Below, piece by piece: positions 22,428 to 34,359 of a DNA stretch of 64,000 nucleotides. Within the stretch, counting starts at the first letter, position 1, and every line of letters begins with the position of its first letter. Position numbers and translations under genes: made by a program. Origin of the DNA: Cryptomeria japonica (lineage: Eukaryota; Streptophyta; Pinopsida; Cupressales; Cupressaceae); assembly GCF_030272615.1 (NCBI RefSeq), contig NC_081415.1, positions 191,050,270 through 191,114,269 on the forward strand, given 5' to 3'. The notes below the pieces were generated by a model. It was given only the letters and a program-made list of their open reading frames with translations. It was not told the origin of the DNA and did not search any database.

Positions 22428-25400
22428 ATGGACACCACACATCTAATTGATGTTATTGATAAACCTCATCTTGAATTTAAGAGGCACTCATTTAAGTCTG
22501 AGGCAATTGATCTCACCGGAGCCCCATCCGAATTTTCTTATGGTGTCTTACATGTTGAAGATGTTAGATCATTTTATCATTGCAAACTAGAGGATCTTGG
22601 TATTGCTGCTAATTTTTATCAGTATAGAGCATTGTGTGATAAGAATGGTATTTTGAAGGAACAATTTAAAAGGGTTACTGAGAAAGGGTTTCACCATGCC
22701 CTAAACACCATTGATTATTTTAATAATGAACTTGTGAGATATGTTCTTAGCAGAATTCATGACCAATTTATGTGGCTCAACTGACCACATAAAATTTCTA
22801 AGGAAGCTATTCATGCAATCACCAGACTTTGTGCCACCAGTGAGGTTCCTGTACTCAGATCCATTCCTAAGAATGATGTAGAAAATTTAACAGGATCTAG
22901 ATGGGATGGAAGAGAAATGACAATGAATAATATCAATGATCCAATAGTAAAATATGCCTCAATGGCTATCGGTTACCAGATCTATTACTCTAGCACGATG
23001 AACAACATCCTTGCTACTGTTATTCATAGTGCCCACTAGATAATAAAAGAGGATGTTGATTATGACTTGTCAAAGGCATTGAGAAGTCAACTGATGTTGA
23101 ACCTAGAATCCATCAAGAAGGATAAGAGGTTAAGGTTTCAGTTTGGACAACTAATTCTTGGTCTATTCTTTTATTTTTAGAAATGTTTCCTCGATATTTG
23201 TGATATCCAATTGATAGATGAAAATCTAGCATTGGTGAAAATGAAGAATGGCATAAGAATGCTTGGTAATGATTTTGGAAAGATTGCATGGGGATATTTT
23301 AAGGACTTGCAAAAGAAAATGCATGCAAGGGAAAGGTTACCGACACAAGTTGTCAACTAGTATGAAAACACAATTTTCTTTATGGTTGATATAGATACCT
23401 GCATGATGGAGGCAATTGAGCCCTAGAATACATGGGTCATGCCCATTGGATATGAAGTAGAAAAGGATATTATGATTGCATATGCTGATCATTTTCTTGC
23501 CCAGCTGATAGAGACAACAATAGAACATTTTGGCACTTACAAGGAGAAATGCCTTCAAGTGCATTTAGAACTTAATAGACTGGTAATAGCAAACAAAGTT
23601 AGAAAAGAAGTTGAAGCATTTGTAGAGAAGGAAGGATTCACAATGGAATCCATTGTTGAAGCAAGAACAAAGCATGCTTCTCAACAGGTCGGAACGTCAA
23701 GTGCACCAACTGGTACTTCCACCGATATGAAGACAAGAGCTAGAAAGGAGAAAGCTGTAGAGAAAGAAAAACCAATAGTTGTTAAGAAGGAGAAACCAGT
23801 AGAAAAAAAGAAGGATAAACCATCAAAGATTCAATTCTAGAGAAAAGGTAAGATTGGTGAACCACCTATTGCACCGGTTAAGACTAGTAAAAGGAAAAAG
23901 AAACAAGCACGGGAATAGGTAGATGTTGATGAAGAAGAGACTGAGTCCAAAGAAGAAAAGAAATCCCTAAGGGCCAACAACAAAAGGTCTAAGGGTGTTG
24001 GTACTTCAACTATTAAATCTTCAAATAAACCTATAACCAAGCTCACACCTCTCAAAAATTTAATAATAAACATTAAAGAGTATGGTTGATTGACTGGTGT
24101 GAAGGAACTCTATGAAATTTATAATCAATATGAACAAAGGCAGATTGAGGATGCAATTATTTACATGATGAATAAATACAGCAAGGCCCTAATTGAATTG
24201 CAAAGGGAAAATTCTAAATTCTTTGTACAATATAATTGATGCTAGATGGTAGGAAGCCATGAGACAAGACAAAGAATTTATTCTTAAGAATCTGCAACCT
24301 GAAGCTACAAGAGAGGAGATAGATGAAATTTTTGCTAAGGCAAAGTCATCTTTTAGGTCAAAGAAAAGGTTGACAAGAATGTTAATTGGTGAGACCCAAT
24401 CAGTCCATGAGGAGACTGAACAAGTTTTGAAGAAGGTACTGGGTCTGATTCTGGATAAAGAGGAAGAAGATAAGGAAGATGAACTAGAAAGGTTTAAGGC
24501 TAAAGATCTTCTGAAAGGTGTTAAAATAACTGATTTTGAGCTTGATGAAATTGTGATGGGTGATCAACCAGTGAATAAAAAAATTGAACTTGTGATTATC
24601 TGTGATGATGATGATACTGGTAATAATGATGATGTTGATGCTACTGACAATGTAGATGTATAAGATCTTGATGTTCAAATGTTTGAGCAACATGAAAAAG
24701 AACAGGGACGGGAAGAAAATAAAGATGAAAAAGAAAAGAAGGATGAGGAGCCACTTGTAGTAAATCAAACTGTTGATACACAACCCTCACTAGTACAGGA
24801 AAATGAAAAGGATAAGGAAAGTGAAAAGAAAGAGGAAGTGACTGAAGATAAGTCTGAAGATGCTGAGAAGACAGAGGAAAATAAGATAGAAGAAAAGAAA
24901 GAGGAAAAGGTAGAAGAGAAATATGAAGAAAAGAAAATAGAGGAGACTGAACCTAAAGTGACACTTTTGTCACTTGATTCTAAAAATAAAATTGTTGATG
25001 AAGATGATGATGACACTATAAGTATCAAAGGACCACTAGACATGGACAATTTGAGCTCAACTAAGTTGATGGAGATTGCAACTGCCATGCAATCCTAGGC
25101 CAAGAATAAGAGGATGAAAGAAAAACAAAAGGAGGAAGAAACAATAAAAAATACTATTGAGATTTTGTCTAGTCTCCTACCAGAGACTGATACAGATAAT
25201 TTTGTTACTCCTATTGATAAGCTTGGACAACTTGTTTTTGATGTCGGAGAGTAAATGAAATCATTTTGAGGATCCAACTTATATTAGTGTTGAGAAGGAT
25301 TACAAGAATAAAAAAACTAAGCAATTGATGAATGAAATTGATAAAGAGAAAGTTACTCTTACTGTCAATAAGGACTATTTGAAAGAAGGGCTTGAAACCA

Positions 25401-25846
25401 GAGGTAAAATCCTCTCAACTATTTCTAAATTTTCATTGTTTTGTGCTGATTTGAAAAAGAAGAAGGAGGAAGCTGAGAAAGAACTTGATGCTCTTAGTGT
25501 GTCATTCAAGCCCCTTAATGAATTTTCTATCAATTTTGGAAGATCGGTTGTAGAACTTCAGCATAAGCTGAAACCTTATAAAATTGAACAGGTTAAGAGG
25601 ATTATATCACTGCATGAATTACAGACACAATTGATACCAAAGGTGGAACTATTGCAGAGAGATTATAAGGAAACTGAAGCCATCCTTGCAACATCAGAGA
25701 TGAGTACCATATATTCCATGGAGGAGGTTGTTGGACAAATCAAGACACATGTGGAGATAACCAACACTATTTTGGAGACTTGGCATAATTATTTGAAACA
25801 ATGGAAGTCTCATTTTGGTGATGCTTTTTTAAAAATTTCATTGTAA
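22428..25846 (+). pseudogene. Element C ORF2, unknown retroelement protein
   Basis: The most complete ORF2 with no insertion inside it; about 1,140 codons with scattered stops. Start at ATG 22428 (MDTTHLIDV). Blocks in order: HVEDVRSFYHCKLEDLG; HDQFMWL followed by HKISKEAIHAITRL; MAIGYQIYYSSTMN; a helical middle (VNQYENTIFF-like to EKCLQVHLELNR); a Lys/Glu-rich region with KKEKPVEKKKDKPSK; an extreme acidic/Lys segment at 24679-24970 (EKKEEVTEDKSED and similar); and a C-terminal coiled coil ending WKSHFGDAFLKISL. The stop at 25844-25846 lies about 260 bp before the 3' LTR. No RT, integrase or protease motif was found on either strand. Function is unknown. Confidence 0.8.
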
Positions 25847-26095
25847 AAACATTTTGCACTCTTATATCTATAAATATGCTATGCAATTTTGATGTAATTG
25901 TATGTATTTACTTTCCTTTTCCATTGTTGTCAAAGGGGGAGTAATAGTGAGTCAAAATTTTGTATATAAAAGGGGAGTAGTAGTATAAGTCTTTTAAAAG
26001 AATGTAATTTCTAAGGGGGAGTATATGTCATGGAGTCAATTTTTGTATTGCACACTTATTTGACAAAATTTTTCCTAAGTGTTGCCATCAATTCC

Positions 26096-26107
26096 AAAGG
26101 GGGAGAA
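26096..26107 (+). other. Polypurine tract of element C
   Basis: AAAGGGGGAGAA directly before the 3' LTR is the second-strand primer site. The preceding 200 bp contain three more AAGGGGGAGTA-like purine tracts (about 25936, 25970 and 26013). Confidence 0.85.
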
Positions 26108-27358
26108 TGTTGGCACTTGACTAAACCGATAAAAACTGTTGGTGATATGCAACCAGTAAAGGAATGATTGGTGAATGTGATGAAGAGATTGAGATTCATG
26201 TTTGATGACTTAGTCTTGTGTTGTCATTGATGAAATGTTTTTATTTGTAGTCATATAAGTCTTGGAAGTCAACCAGTAAGGTATAATTGGTACAGAAGAT
26301 AATTTAACAAAAAAACCAGTAATTAGGACTTCAACCGGTAAACAGGTGCAGAGTTGCATTCATGCAACCGATACAGGCGATTGATGAAGAGTTGGATGAT
26401 GTGGTTTTAAAGTAATGATGGAGATAGATATTTGGAGATATGTTCATGACCGCATTGGCAGATTCAACCGGACAAGTGAGATTTGATGTATAGAGAAGGC
26501 ATTCTGATGAACACTTAACCGGTAGTGATAAAGTCACTTAAATTAGTAAATTGGCATAGGTTTTGTTTTATTTTTGGTTTGTTATGTCTGTGGCCGACAT
26601 AAGTTTGGCGTGCAATGTTAGTTTGTCTAGATTCATTGAACCTAGGAAATTGTTCCAAGGTTGTTTGCCGACTAAATTGATGTCTATAAAAAGTGTGATG
26701 AGTTATGAATGCATGTATGAGATCAAAGGCAAATATTGAGATTTTGATTTTGCAGTGATTAGTGAAGCTCTGTATTGATGTGTTGTTGAAGAGGATATTA
26801 TCAAACACTTAGGTGTTACATGAAGATCATTTGACTATTATTTTCCTAACAGTTTACAATAGTAAAATTCCCTAACTAGGTAGGTCCTAACAAGCCTTAA
26901 TTTGTAAATCCCCTAACAAGGTAGCTCTATATCAAATTCTTAAATCCTCTTGCGAGGTTGATCCTAATAGGGCTCATCATATTAAATCCCTTAACCAAGT
27001 GGATCCTAATAGGTCAAAGCTCCTAATAGGACTCATCATATTAAATCCCTTAACTAGGTGACTCCTAACAGGGTTTGCTCTTAACCAGGCATATTTGTTA
27101 GACCTTAACCAGTCAAGATTTCTATTTTGTAGATAGTGAATCTTGTGGGTATTAACTCCCACCATGGTTTGTGCCTTTTGGGTTTCCACGTATAAATCTC
27201 TTGTGTTATGTGGAATTTGTTTTATTAGGAATTAGCTTATGTGGTGATATTCCTTTTATGCTTGTTAAGTTTTAAGTTGTTTAATTTGGTGATAAGATTC
27301 ATATTATTTTTGCTTGCACTAATTCACCGCCCCCTCTCAGTGCCTTATAAGTTTATCA
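26108..27358 (+). repeat. 3' LTR of element C (1251 bp)
   Basis: Begins TGTTGGCACTTGAC, ends AAGTTTATCA and is followed by the AATTT duplication. It repeats the TATA-like CTATAAAAAG (about 26685) and the CCCACCATGGTTTG block (about 27160) of the 5' copy. Confidence 0.9.
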
Positions 27359-27363
27359 AATTT

Positions 27364-27517
27364 TGAATCTTGGGAAAATCAAGGGTGAGAAGAAAGGTGT
27401 ATTTCGGTATGGTAATCTTGTTGTTTGTCTGATGCTATTCTTTCTTAATGAGACCCCAAGATTCGGTAAAAGGCAATGGGCTTTTGACATTCTAGTAGGG
27501 AAACAAATCAAAGATGT
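27364..27517 (+). pseudogene. Element A ORF2, part 2
   Basis: Coding text resumes after element C with NLGKIKGEKKGVFRYGNLVV and continues through MLFFLNE to KQIKD, about 50 codons. It matches element D at about 54500-54650 and the end of element B ORF2. It is cut at 27518 by a solo LTR. Confidence 0.85.
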
Positions 27518-29028
27518 TGTTGGCATTACAATAGAAAGGAGATTGTTGGCATTTCAATAAGGATATTGAGAAGGTTGTTGGAGATTATTGATATAACTGA
27601 AAAAGGATGATTACTGTCTTAATAATATTGTTTTGTCATTGATGTCAAGAAATTGATTTTCTGATTTAGTATGATGTTGCCATATCTTGAGAAGTATGTG
27701 TTGATGAGTATTAGGAGGTCGGTAAGTGACACAGAAAGAATGTGATAATAAAGGAGAGAAATAAGTTATTCAATGGGCAACTATTTCTGAGTTAGACAAT
27801 GATGAGATCATGTTGTTTTGATTGTTTTGATATCCTACACATGTTGTTGATTATAAATTTAATATTTTATTATGTCATCGAGCAAGGAACCTAGTCGGTA
27901 AACCCTAAGGTACCTAGTCGGTAAACCCTAAGGTTATCGATGTCGGTTAAAGAAGGAAGAATGTCTACCGAGTGAAGTTCAGTATTAACTGAGTAACAAC
28001 TGAGTTATAATAGATTGCATTGGATGGATAAAAGCATTATTTAATGAAGGATGTTGATGAGCTAAGTTTATCAGATGATTGGTTTGTCGTACAAGAAGTT
28101 TGTTGAGGATCGACGACATGGAAAATATGGGAGGAAGATCTACAACACAGATTGAACCGTAATAACCTAGCACAAGTTCCAAGGAAGGAATGCAAGTTCC
28201 AATGTGAGGTAAAAAAATTTTAGATCAAAGAATACATTGAACCTAGTCAAGTTTGATGATCTGATGGCTAAGATTGATCATGGGAAATGTGATCAAGGAG
28301 ATGAAGCGGTCAGAAATTGTTTATAAATAAGGAATTGTTGATAAATAATACATGTGGGCAAATGTATGTACAGTGATGCTACAGGAATGTTTATCGAGCT
28401 CATAAGCTTGAAGTTCTGATTAAAGAACAGATTGAGAAGCCCAACAAGCCCAACAAGGGACTAGATAAGTATTATGACAAGATTGTTTTGAGAAAATAGA
28501 ATCTTCTTTAGCATTTCAGATGTGAAGTTGCAGATATAATTTATTACTATTATTTGTTTTGTAAGTGACAAGAAATCTCTTAACTGAGTGGACCTAACAA
28601 TCTTATTTGTAAACCCTCTAGCAAGGTAACATTCTAAATGAGTGTTTGAAATCATTTGACAAGGTCACTTCTAACAAAGTGCAAGACTCTAAAAAGTTCG
28701 AGGGAAATCCCTTAACCAGGTCACATCTAGCAATGTCTTTGTAATCTTTAACAGAATTTGCTTTTAACCAAGCATACCCTAGAAGGGTATATTTCTTAGT
28801 GAGTCCGAAATCCCATAGTGGTTTTTCCCTATTTGGGTTTCCATGTTAAATCTGGTGTTATATGTGTTGTGATGTTATTTGTTCATTAGTTTGAATGTTT
28901 TACAGTTTTAGTTATGTATTCTGAAGTATAAGCTACCGAGGTTGAATCTGTTGAATATATTCTAGATCAAGTTTGTATGATTCACCCGCCCCTCTCATCT
29001 TATTAACTATTAGCATCAGAGATTTACA
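27518..29028 (+). mobile_element. Solo LTR G (about 1.5 kb) in ORF2 of element A
   Basis: Non-coding block splitting ORF2 of element A; homology to element D stops at 27517 and resumes at about 29029. It starts TGTTGGCATTAC and carries TATA-like TTTATAAATAAGG (about 28320), the U5 block CCCATAGTGGTTTTTCCC (about 28812) and CACCCGCCCCTCTCATC near its end. The flanks GATGT (27513-27517) and AATGC (29029-29033) differ by two transitions, as for an aged duplication. Exact edges are uncertain: alternative TGTTGG starts lie at 27552 and 27576. Confidence 0.65.
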
Positions 29029-31373
29029 AATGCCTTAAGAAGCATAGGTTAGGACAAATACTCCACCTTATGGGGATATCTTAGAAGGCAATGAAACAAA
29101 GGGAAAGATTTCCTAAGCACATTGTTGATAAATACTCTATTGAGATCTGCTTTATGGTTAAGAGATGAAACTTTAATGGAAGCAGTGCAACCTAGAAAGG
29201 TATGGATAACTGAGGTGGGCTATGAAGTTGATGTAGAGATCTTGGATCTATATGCTAAGACACTTATAGATGCCATGGTAGATGAGTCAGAGAAGACTTT
29301 TGGGATAACTAAAAAAAAGGAATTTGATGTGTAAATAGGGTTTAGTAAGAAGAAGAGGGAGGGTCAGATAAAGAAGGTAGGACATGCTATTGAGAAGATG
29401 TCTATTGAGATCAAACATATTATTTGACTAGCATAGTCATCTTCTTTGGCAGCAGTTTAGGCCTCACTGGTAGCAACAACCAAAAAAAGTGTGATGAAAA
29501 GGAAGAAACTAGAAAACTTTATTGCTCCTTTTGCTTCTGGATCTGAGACTGAAGATGAACCTCCTAAGATACCCAAAATTTACATGAGAATTCAGAGGAA
29601 GAATCCTGAGGAAGGAAAGCAGCATAAAACCAAGGTCACCCCTCTAATAGTTCATAAAAAACTTATGAAGGAAAGGAAGCCTATAGAGAAGAGGAAATCG
29701 GTAAAAGAGACAGCTCCCACTCTAGGTAAGAAGAAGAAATCTGATTTAGATATGGCTCTTGAATCTAGTAAAAGTGTTAAAGTTATCCCTCCTTTATCTG
29801 TAGATGAATTGGTAGAACAAATTAATAAGGATGGAATTTTGAGTAATATATAATATTACTATGAAAATATGGATGATATTGAACAAAAGGAGATTGAGGA
29901 AGTAGTTTTGTTATACTTAAATATATATAAGAAGGTCTTACTTGAGATAGAACAATAGATTCCAACCGAGTTGTATAACAAATTAGATGCTAGGAGACTA
30001 TAAACTATTGAGGAAGATAGGCATATAAAGATTCAAGAATTTTTAACTACATGTGGTGCTATAAATGAAGAGGAGATGCAACAGTGCATTGAATTTGCTA
30101 ATAAACCAATTTTTCGAAGTAAGCACATGCATATTAGGTTAATGGCGGGAAGAGTGAATGAAATAATTAAAGAGACTCATGAGGCATGGGTAAAATTCTT
30201 TGCTAATAATCCAGGATTCTTTACATCACCGAAAGTTCCTCCTAAGTCTGATATTCTAGACATCTCGGTTGATGCTAGAGGGAAAGGAATATTAGGTGAA
30301 GATCCTCTGGTTTTGGATAAGAAATTAACTGAGGATATAGAGGAAAATAAACTGGCAGATAATATTGAAGACAATTTTCCCTCAGTTGTTGATGTAGTGG
30401 TAGAAGAAATAATTGCACCAAGTGGCAAAGCCACTGGTGCTTAGGAGAAGGTACAGGATAAAGAGAATCAGAAAGTCAAGGATAAGCATAAAGGACAAGA
30501 ATAGATTGAAGTCAGGGTACCGACACCCTCACTAGTTGTTAGTCCCTCATTGTTGGCACTTGACTCATTTGGTCAAGTAGATTTTAGTCATTTTAAGAAG
30601 AACATTGAGCAGTTCTGAGTTAATGTTTGTTGCAACTCAGAATCTTATGAAGGAAGGATCAGAGGACAAGAAGGGGATTGAGCAATCCATTCCCATTTTG
30701 TAGCAGCTTGCACCATAATATAAGATCAGTCACGTAGCTAGCCCTTCCGACAAGCTTGAGGGTTTGTCTGGAAAACATTGCCAAGGAGTTTTAAACTCTT
30801 CAACAAGTGTCAAACAAGTAGTTGGTGGAGAGGTATAATGCAAATAGGAAGGTCACTTGTGACAACATGATCACATCAGACAAGGCCAAGTTGACAGAAG
30901 AATTGATAAGGATTGATGAAGCCCTTCATCAATGAAGTAGTATATATCAGTCTTGCACAAACACAACCAGATTAAGAGAAGACCTGGATGTTAAAATAAA
31001 GGCAGCTAAGGTCCGGTTGGTGCATCTTGCAAATAATTTTGATGGTACTCAGTCATCAACCAGCTCTGTTGATGATCAAATTTTTCTTTTTGAATCAAAG
31101 GATTTTGCTTTGGAGAAGGATATGGACAGGTTAATCTAGCGGGCCAGAGAATTGAGAGGTTTGGTCAGTCCCCGGCCTAACACTTTGTTGCTTCACAAAA
31201 GGGAATGTATAGAACAAATGAGTAAGCCCACACTGGTAATATTAACAAAAGAATAACTACATGCATTCATTCTTAATGAGTTTGCATCAATTTTGAGAAC
31301 ATTGAAATCTGACTGGGATACTTACATGGGATTTTTGAAGAGTGCTTACCCTAATATATTCAAGTACATCTAG
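29029..31373 (+). pseudogene. Element A ORF2, part 3 (C-terminal), unknown function
   Basis: Coding text resumes around 29034 and runs, with many stops, to the stop at 31371-31373. Open pieces are 29122-29334, 29491-29853 and 30076-30444. Landmarks shared with element D: FPKHIVDKYS, ETLMEAVQPRKVWI, a Lys-rich basic segment with LGKKKKSDLDMALESSKS, LVEQINKDGILSNI, a helical region, an acidic region, and a C-terminus reading GFLKSAYPNIFKYI. It carries more stops than the element D copy after 30444. The KKKK segment could be nuclear-targeting or nucleic-acid binding (inference). About 210 bp of non-coding sequence separates it from the polypurine tract. Confidence 0.8.
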
Positions 31374-31585
31374 ATCTAGTAAACATAATTTTTTATTCTT
31401 TCAGTTATTCCCCCACTTTGGCATTGCTATCAAATGGGGAGAGGTTTAAGGATGTGAAAAATGTTAAGGGACATAAGAAGTAATGTATAGCTCAAGGGGA
31501 GAAGCTTTCTGAGATCAATTTTTGGACAGGAATCGGAATAGAACTTTAATGATCCATTTTTCACATGAGTGTTGTCATCAATGCC

Positions 31586-31597
31586 AAAGGGGGAGAT
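31586..31597 (+). other. Polypurine tract of element A
   Basis: AAAGGGGGAGAT directly precedes the 3' LTR. The same 12-mer precedes the 3' LTR of element D, and copia F has GGGGGAGAT. Confidence 0.9.
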
Positions 31598-32521
31598 TGT
31601 TGGAAATTGACTATCATCTGGGATCATGGTGTTGTCATTGATGGCAACACACATTATTTTGGGTTGGATACTTATTCGGTATCCTTTGGTATTCAAGGTT
31701 TAACATCCAACATTCAAGGAAACTGGAAAGAAAGGGAAACCAACAAACTAGGAATTGATATTTGGAGGCCGACATAGAAGATTGATCCAACAAAGGTTTT
31801 AGCATCAACAGTCACGAAGATTAATGATTATATTTTTGTCTATGCCAACATGTGTTTATCTTTTGCAATATGATTGTAAGCTAACATAAAGAATTCATGT
31901 TTATGTATGTAAAGGGTGTATAAGTCAGTCTGGCTAGGTCATTCGGAATATAGATGTGATTGATTATGTGATATTATGCGAGCGAGATATTGATCAACAA
32001 AATACAAATGTACTGATCTGTTGTTAGTCTTGGTTATTTGTCAAGAGGATTGGGAAGCAAACAAGGTTACCAATAAGGAAGAAGACAACGTTAACCAGTA
32101 CAATCAGTACTTGAACCAGAACTCATCCAACATATCAGATGCACACTTAGAGTTCAAAATTTTGTTTGTAATTTAGTATTATATCTGTAGTCAGTGAGGC
32201 TCCTTTGTGATGAGCAGTTCACTCTAGGCAATGTGTCTTCTTACATGTGCAAGCCCCTTTTTATGTAATATTTATTTAGCTATCTAGTGGATAGATATTG
32301 TGGGTCACAAATCCCACTGTGGTTTTTCGTCTTTGAGGTTTTCCATATATAAATCTGTGGTGTTATGGTGTTGATCTTTGTGGTTTATTTGTTCTTTATT
32401 ATATCTTGTTTATATGCTTATCGGTTGTTAATTGGAAAAGTATCTAAATGAATTAAATTATTTATTATTGGTAGAACACTGATTCACACCCCCCCCCTCT
32501 CAATGTTCTTGGATTCCAACA
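31598..32521 (+). repeat. 3' LTR of element A (924 bp)
   Basis: Same length as the 5' copy. Begins TGTTGGAAATTGAC, ends ATTCCAACA and is followed by CTCTT at 32522-32526. U5 words TACATGTGCAAGCC (about 32242) and CCCACTGTGGTTTTTC (about 32310) are conserved. Confidence 0.92.
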
Positions 32522-33354
32522 CTCTTAAATGAGGAGCACCATTGGTAAAGCAAGGTTTATTCTAGATTTGTCATAAGGGAATTGATGCTAGGTTCTGGAC
32601 GGATTCTTGGGATGGATTCCCCCCTATCCTATCCCAATTCCCTCATTTGCACTCTTTTAGTAATTACTTTCTTGAAGCTGGATGGACATGTGTTGATAAT
32701 TTTAAGGTTGCTATTAAATTGGAGTATGGTCAAATGGCTAGATGGAAAGAACCACACAAGTGGCCCCCTAGAGGATCAGTTGAGGATGGGGAAGAGCTTG
32801 CTAAAATTTTGGCTGGAAGAATGTGTAATTCAATCAATGAGGTGGATATTATTTCTTGGGGTCCTAATAGAAAAGATAGGTTTACTACGGTTTCAGGGTA
32901 TCAAGAACTTGATAGGTTGGCTTTTGGTAGAGCGAGTGCATCATGGGGTAAGCAGGTTTGGAACATAATGGCCTGGCCTAAGTGTAATTTTTTCTTATGG
33001 CTTGTTGTGTAGAAAATTTTTCTCACCTAGGAAAATCTTAGGAAGAGAGGGTTTCACGGACCCTCTATTTGTGTTTTATGTGGTAAAAGTGAGGAGACTA
33101 GTCCTCATCTCTTTTCCCATTGTTCTTTTTCTAGAGATGTTTGGCATTGGTGGTGGGGAGCTTGGAGGCATACATGTGTTCATGCTAACTCTTTGGTTTA
33201 TTTTTGGAACAGTTTGGGTAGACCCCCTGCTAAGAATTCTTTTTTAAAGGTGGTTTGGGACATTGGTCCTAGTTTTATTATTTGGCAATTGTGTCTTGAA
33301 AGGAAAAGAAGGATTTTTCAAAATAAGAGTATGCAAGTGGAGCAAGTTTGGTTA
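32522..33354 (+). pseudogene. L1-type LINE, fragment 3: zf-RVT region
   Basis: Resumes the LINE ORF2 after element A. 32647-33012 is open (121 codons) and contains WKEPHKWPPRG and a WNIMAWPKCNFFLWLVV block; then CVLCGKSEETSPHLFSHC with the Cys/His set of the zf-RVT domain typical of plant L1 ORF2 C-termini (about 33069-33125). It ends with ERKRRIFQNK near 33320. At least one frameshift lies near 33010. Element D interrupts it. In plants this zinc region lies between RT and RNase H. Confidence 0.88.
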
Positions 33355-33360
33355 CAATAA

Positions 33361-34291
33361 TGTTGGCAATTGACACTAATCTAGCTTATTTGTGTTGTCA
33401 ATGATAGCAACACACACTATTTTGGGTTGGTCACTTAATCGATACTCATTGGTATTCATTGTTTGGCAACTAGAACTGACAGACAAGGGAAACCAACAAA
33501 CTAGGAACCGATAAATGAGGCCGACATGGGAGATTGATCTAGCAAGTCTACATGGAAATGATCAAAGGCATCGGTCTCAAAGTTTAATGAATTTATTTTT
33601 TCTTAGGCCGACATGTAAATAAATTGTAATATCATTGTAAGCTGACATAAGGCATTTATATTTGTGTTTGGGAAGGATATTTAATTTAGTCCGGTTAGGT
33701 TATTTTGGTAAGGAAAAAAAAGAATGTAATGGAATATACTGATGTGACATTGTGCGAGCAACCTTGATCGACAAAATACGAATGGAATATTCTATAGTCG
33801 GTCTTGGATATTGGTTTAGAGGTTTGGGAAGCGAAGCAAGATACCGGTAAGGAAGGACACAATGTAAACTGGTATAGATTGTGCTTTAATCGGAAATCAT
33901 CTAGCATAGTAGATGTACTTTCAGAGTTCATAATTTTGTTTGTAACTTCATATGTGGTGTTTGTAGTCAGTGAGGCTCCTTTTGTGATGAACAGTGTGCT
34001 CTAGGTTGTTGGTCTTCTTGCATGTATAGGCCCCTATTATAATATTTATTCATTTGGCTAATGGATAGATATTGTGGGTCACCAATCCCATCGTGGTTTT
34101 TCCTCTTTGAGGTTTTCTATGTATAAATCTTTGTGTTATGGTGTATGCTCTTGTGGTTGCTTCATTTCTATTTGTTGTTATATTCTTTCATGTTTACTAG
34201 TTACTGAACTGCATTTTTAATAAGGTTAAAATTGATTATACCAGGAGAACATAGATTTGCCCCCCCCTCTCAGTGCTCTTGGATTCCAACA
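33361..34291 (+). repeat. 5' LTR of element D (931 bp)
   Basis: Begins TGTTGGCAATTGACACT, ends ATTCCAACA. Related to the LTR of element A, especially at both ends and in U5 (CATCGTGGTTTTTCCTC near 34090, CCCCCCCTCTCAGTGCTC near the end). Confidence 0.9.
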
Positions 34292-34293
34292 AT

Positions 34294-34306
34294 TGGTATA
34301 AGAGTC
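34294..34306 (+). other. Primer binding site of element D (decayed)
   Basis: TGGTATAAGAGTC two bases after the LTR corresponds to the iMet-type site with changes. Confidence 0.75.
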
Positions 34307-34359
34307 TGGTGCCTTGGAATAAGTCTATCAGCTTAAGGAATATCCTGAATTCGGAATAC

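Larger units (their letters stand above)
16424..27358 (+). mobile_element. Element C: second two-ORF LTR element lacking pol, nested in A
   Basis: A 10.9 kb unit with LTRs of 1249 and 1251 bp, flanked by exact AATTT (16419-16423 and 27359-27363). Removing it and one AATTT rejoins ORF2 of element A without a frameshift. Inside are an exact iMet-type primer site, ORF1, ORF2 and a polypurine tract. The only pol sequence within it belongs to the separate minus-strand copia F. The LTRs differ at roughly one position in ten over the first 220 bases by eye, less than A's LTRs, as expected for an insertion into A. Confidence 0.9.
13236..32521 (+). mobile_element. Element A: long two-ORF LTR element lacking pol
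   Basis: A 19.3 kb unit flanked by CTCTT, with two LTRs of 924 bp each, an iMet-type primer site, ORF1 (coiled coil plus zinc knuckles), ORF2 (unknown) and a polypurine tract before the 3' LTR. Subtracting nested element C (16424-27358) and the solo LTR (27518-29028) leaves about 6.8 kb. Within this I find no RT, integrase, RNase H or protease. The LTRs differ at about 31 of the first 220 positions by eye count, so the insertion is old. It is inserted in the RT/zf-RVT linker of the LINE. Confidence 0.85.

Noticed and set aside
24484-24783. Possible membrane protein on the minus strand (Phe/Ile-rich)
   Set aside because: Same cause: complement of Lys/Asp/Glu codons in ORF2.
24765-25088. 107-codon Ser-rich minus-strand frame
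   Set aside because: It is the complement of the GAA/GAG-rich acidic segment of ORF2 in element C; the Ser/Phe runs result from that.
13236-32521. Element A as an ordinary complete copia with the RNase H at 20663-21148 as its own pol
   Set aside because: That pol is on the minus strand, has its own LTR and polypurine tract, and lies inside element C, which itself has an exact AATTT duplication.
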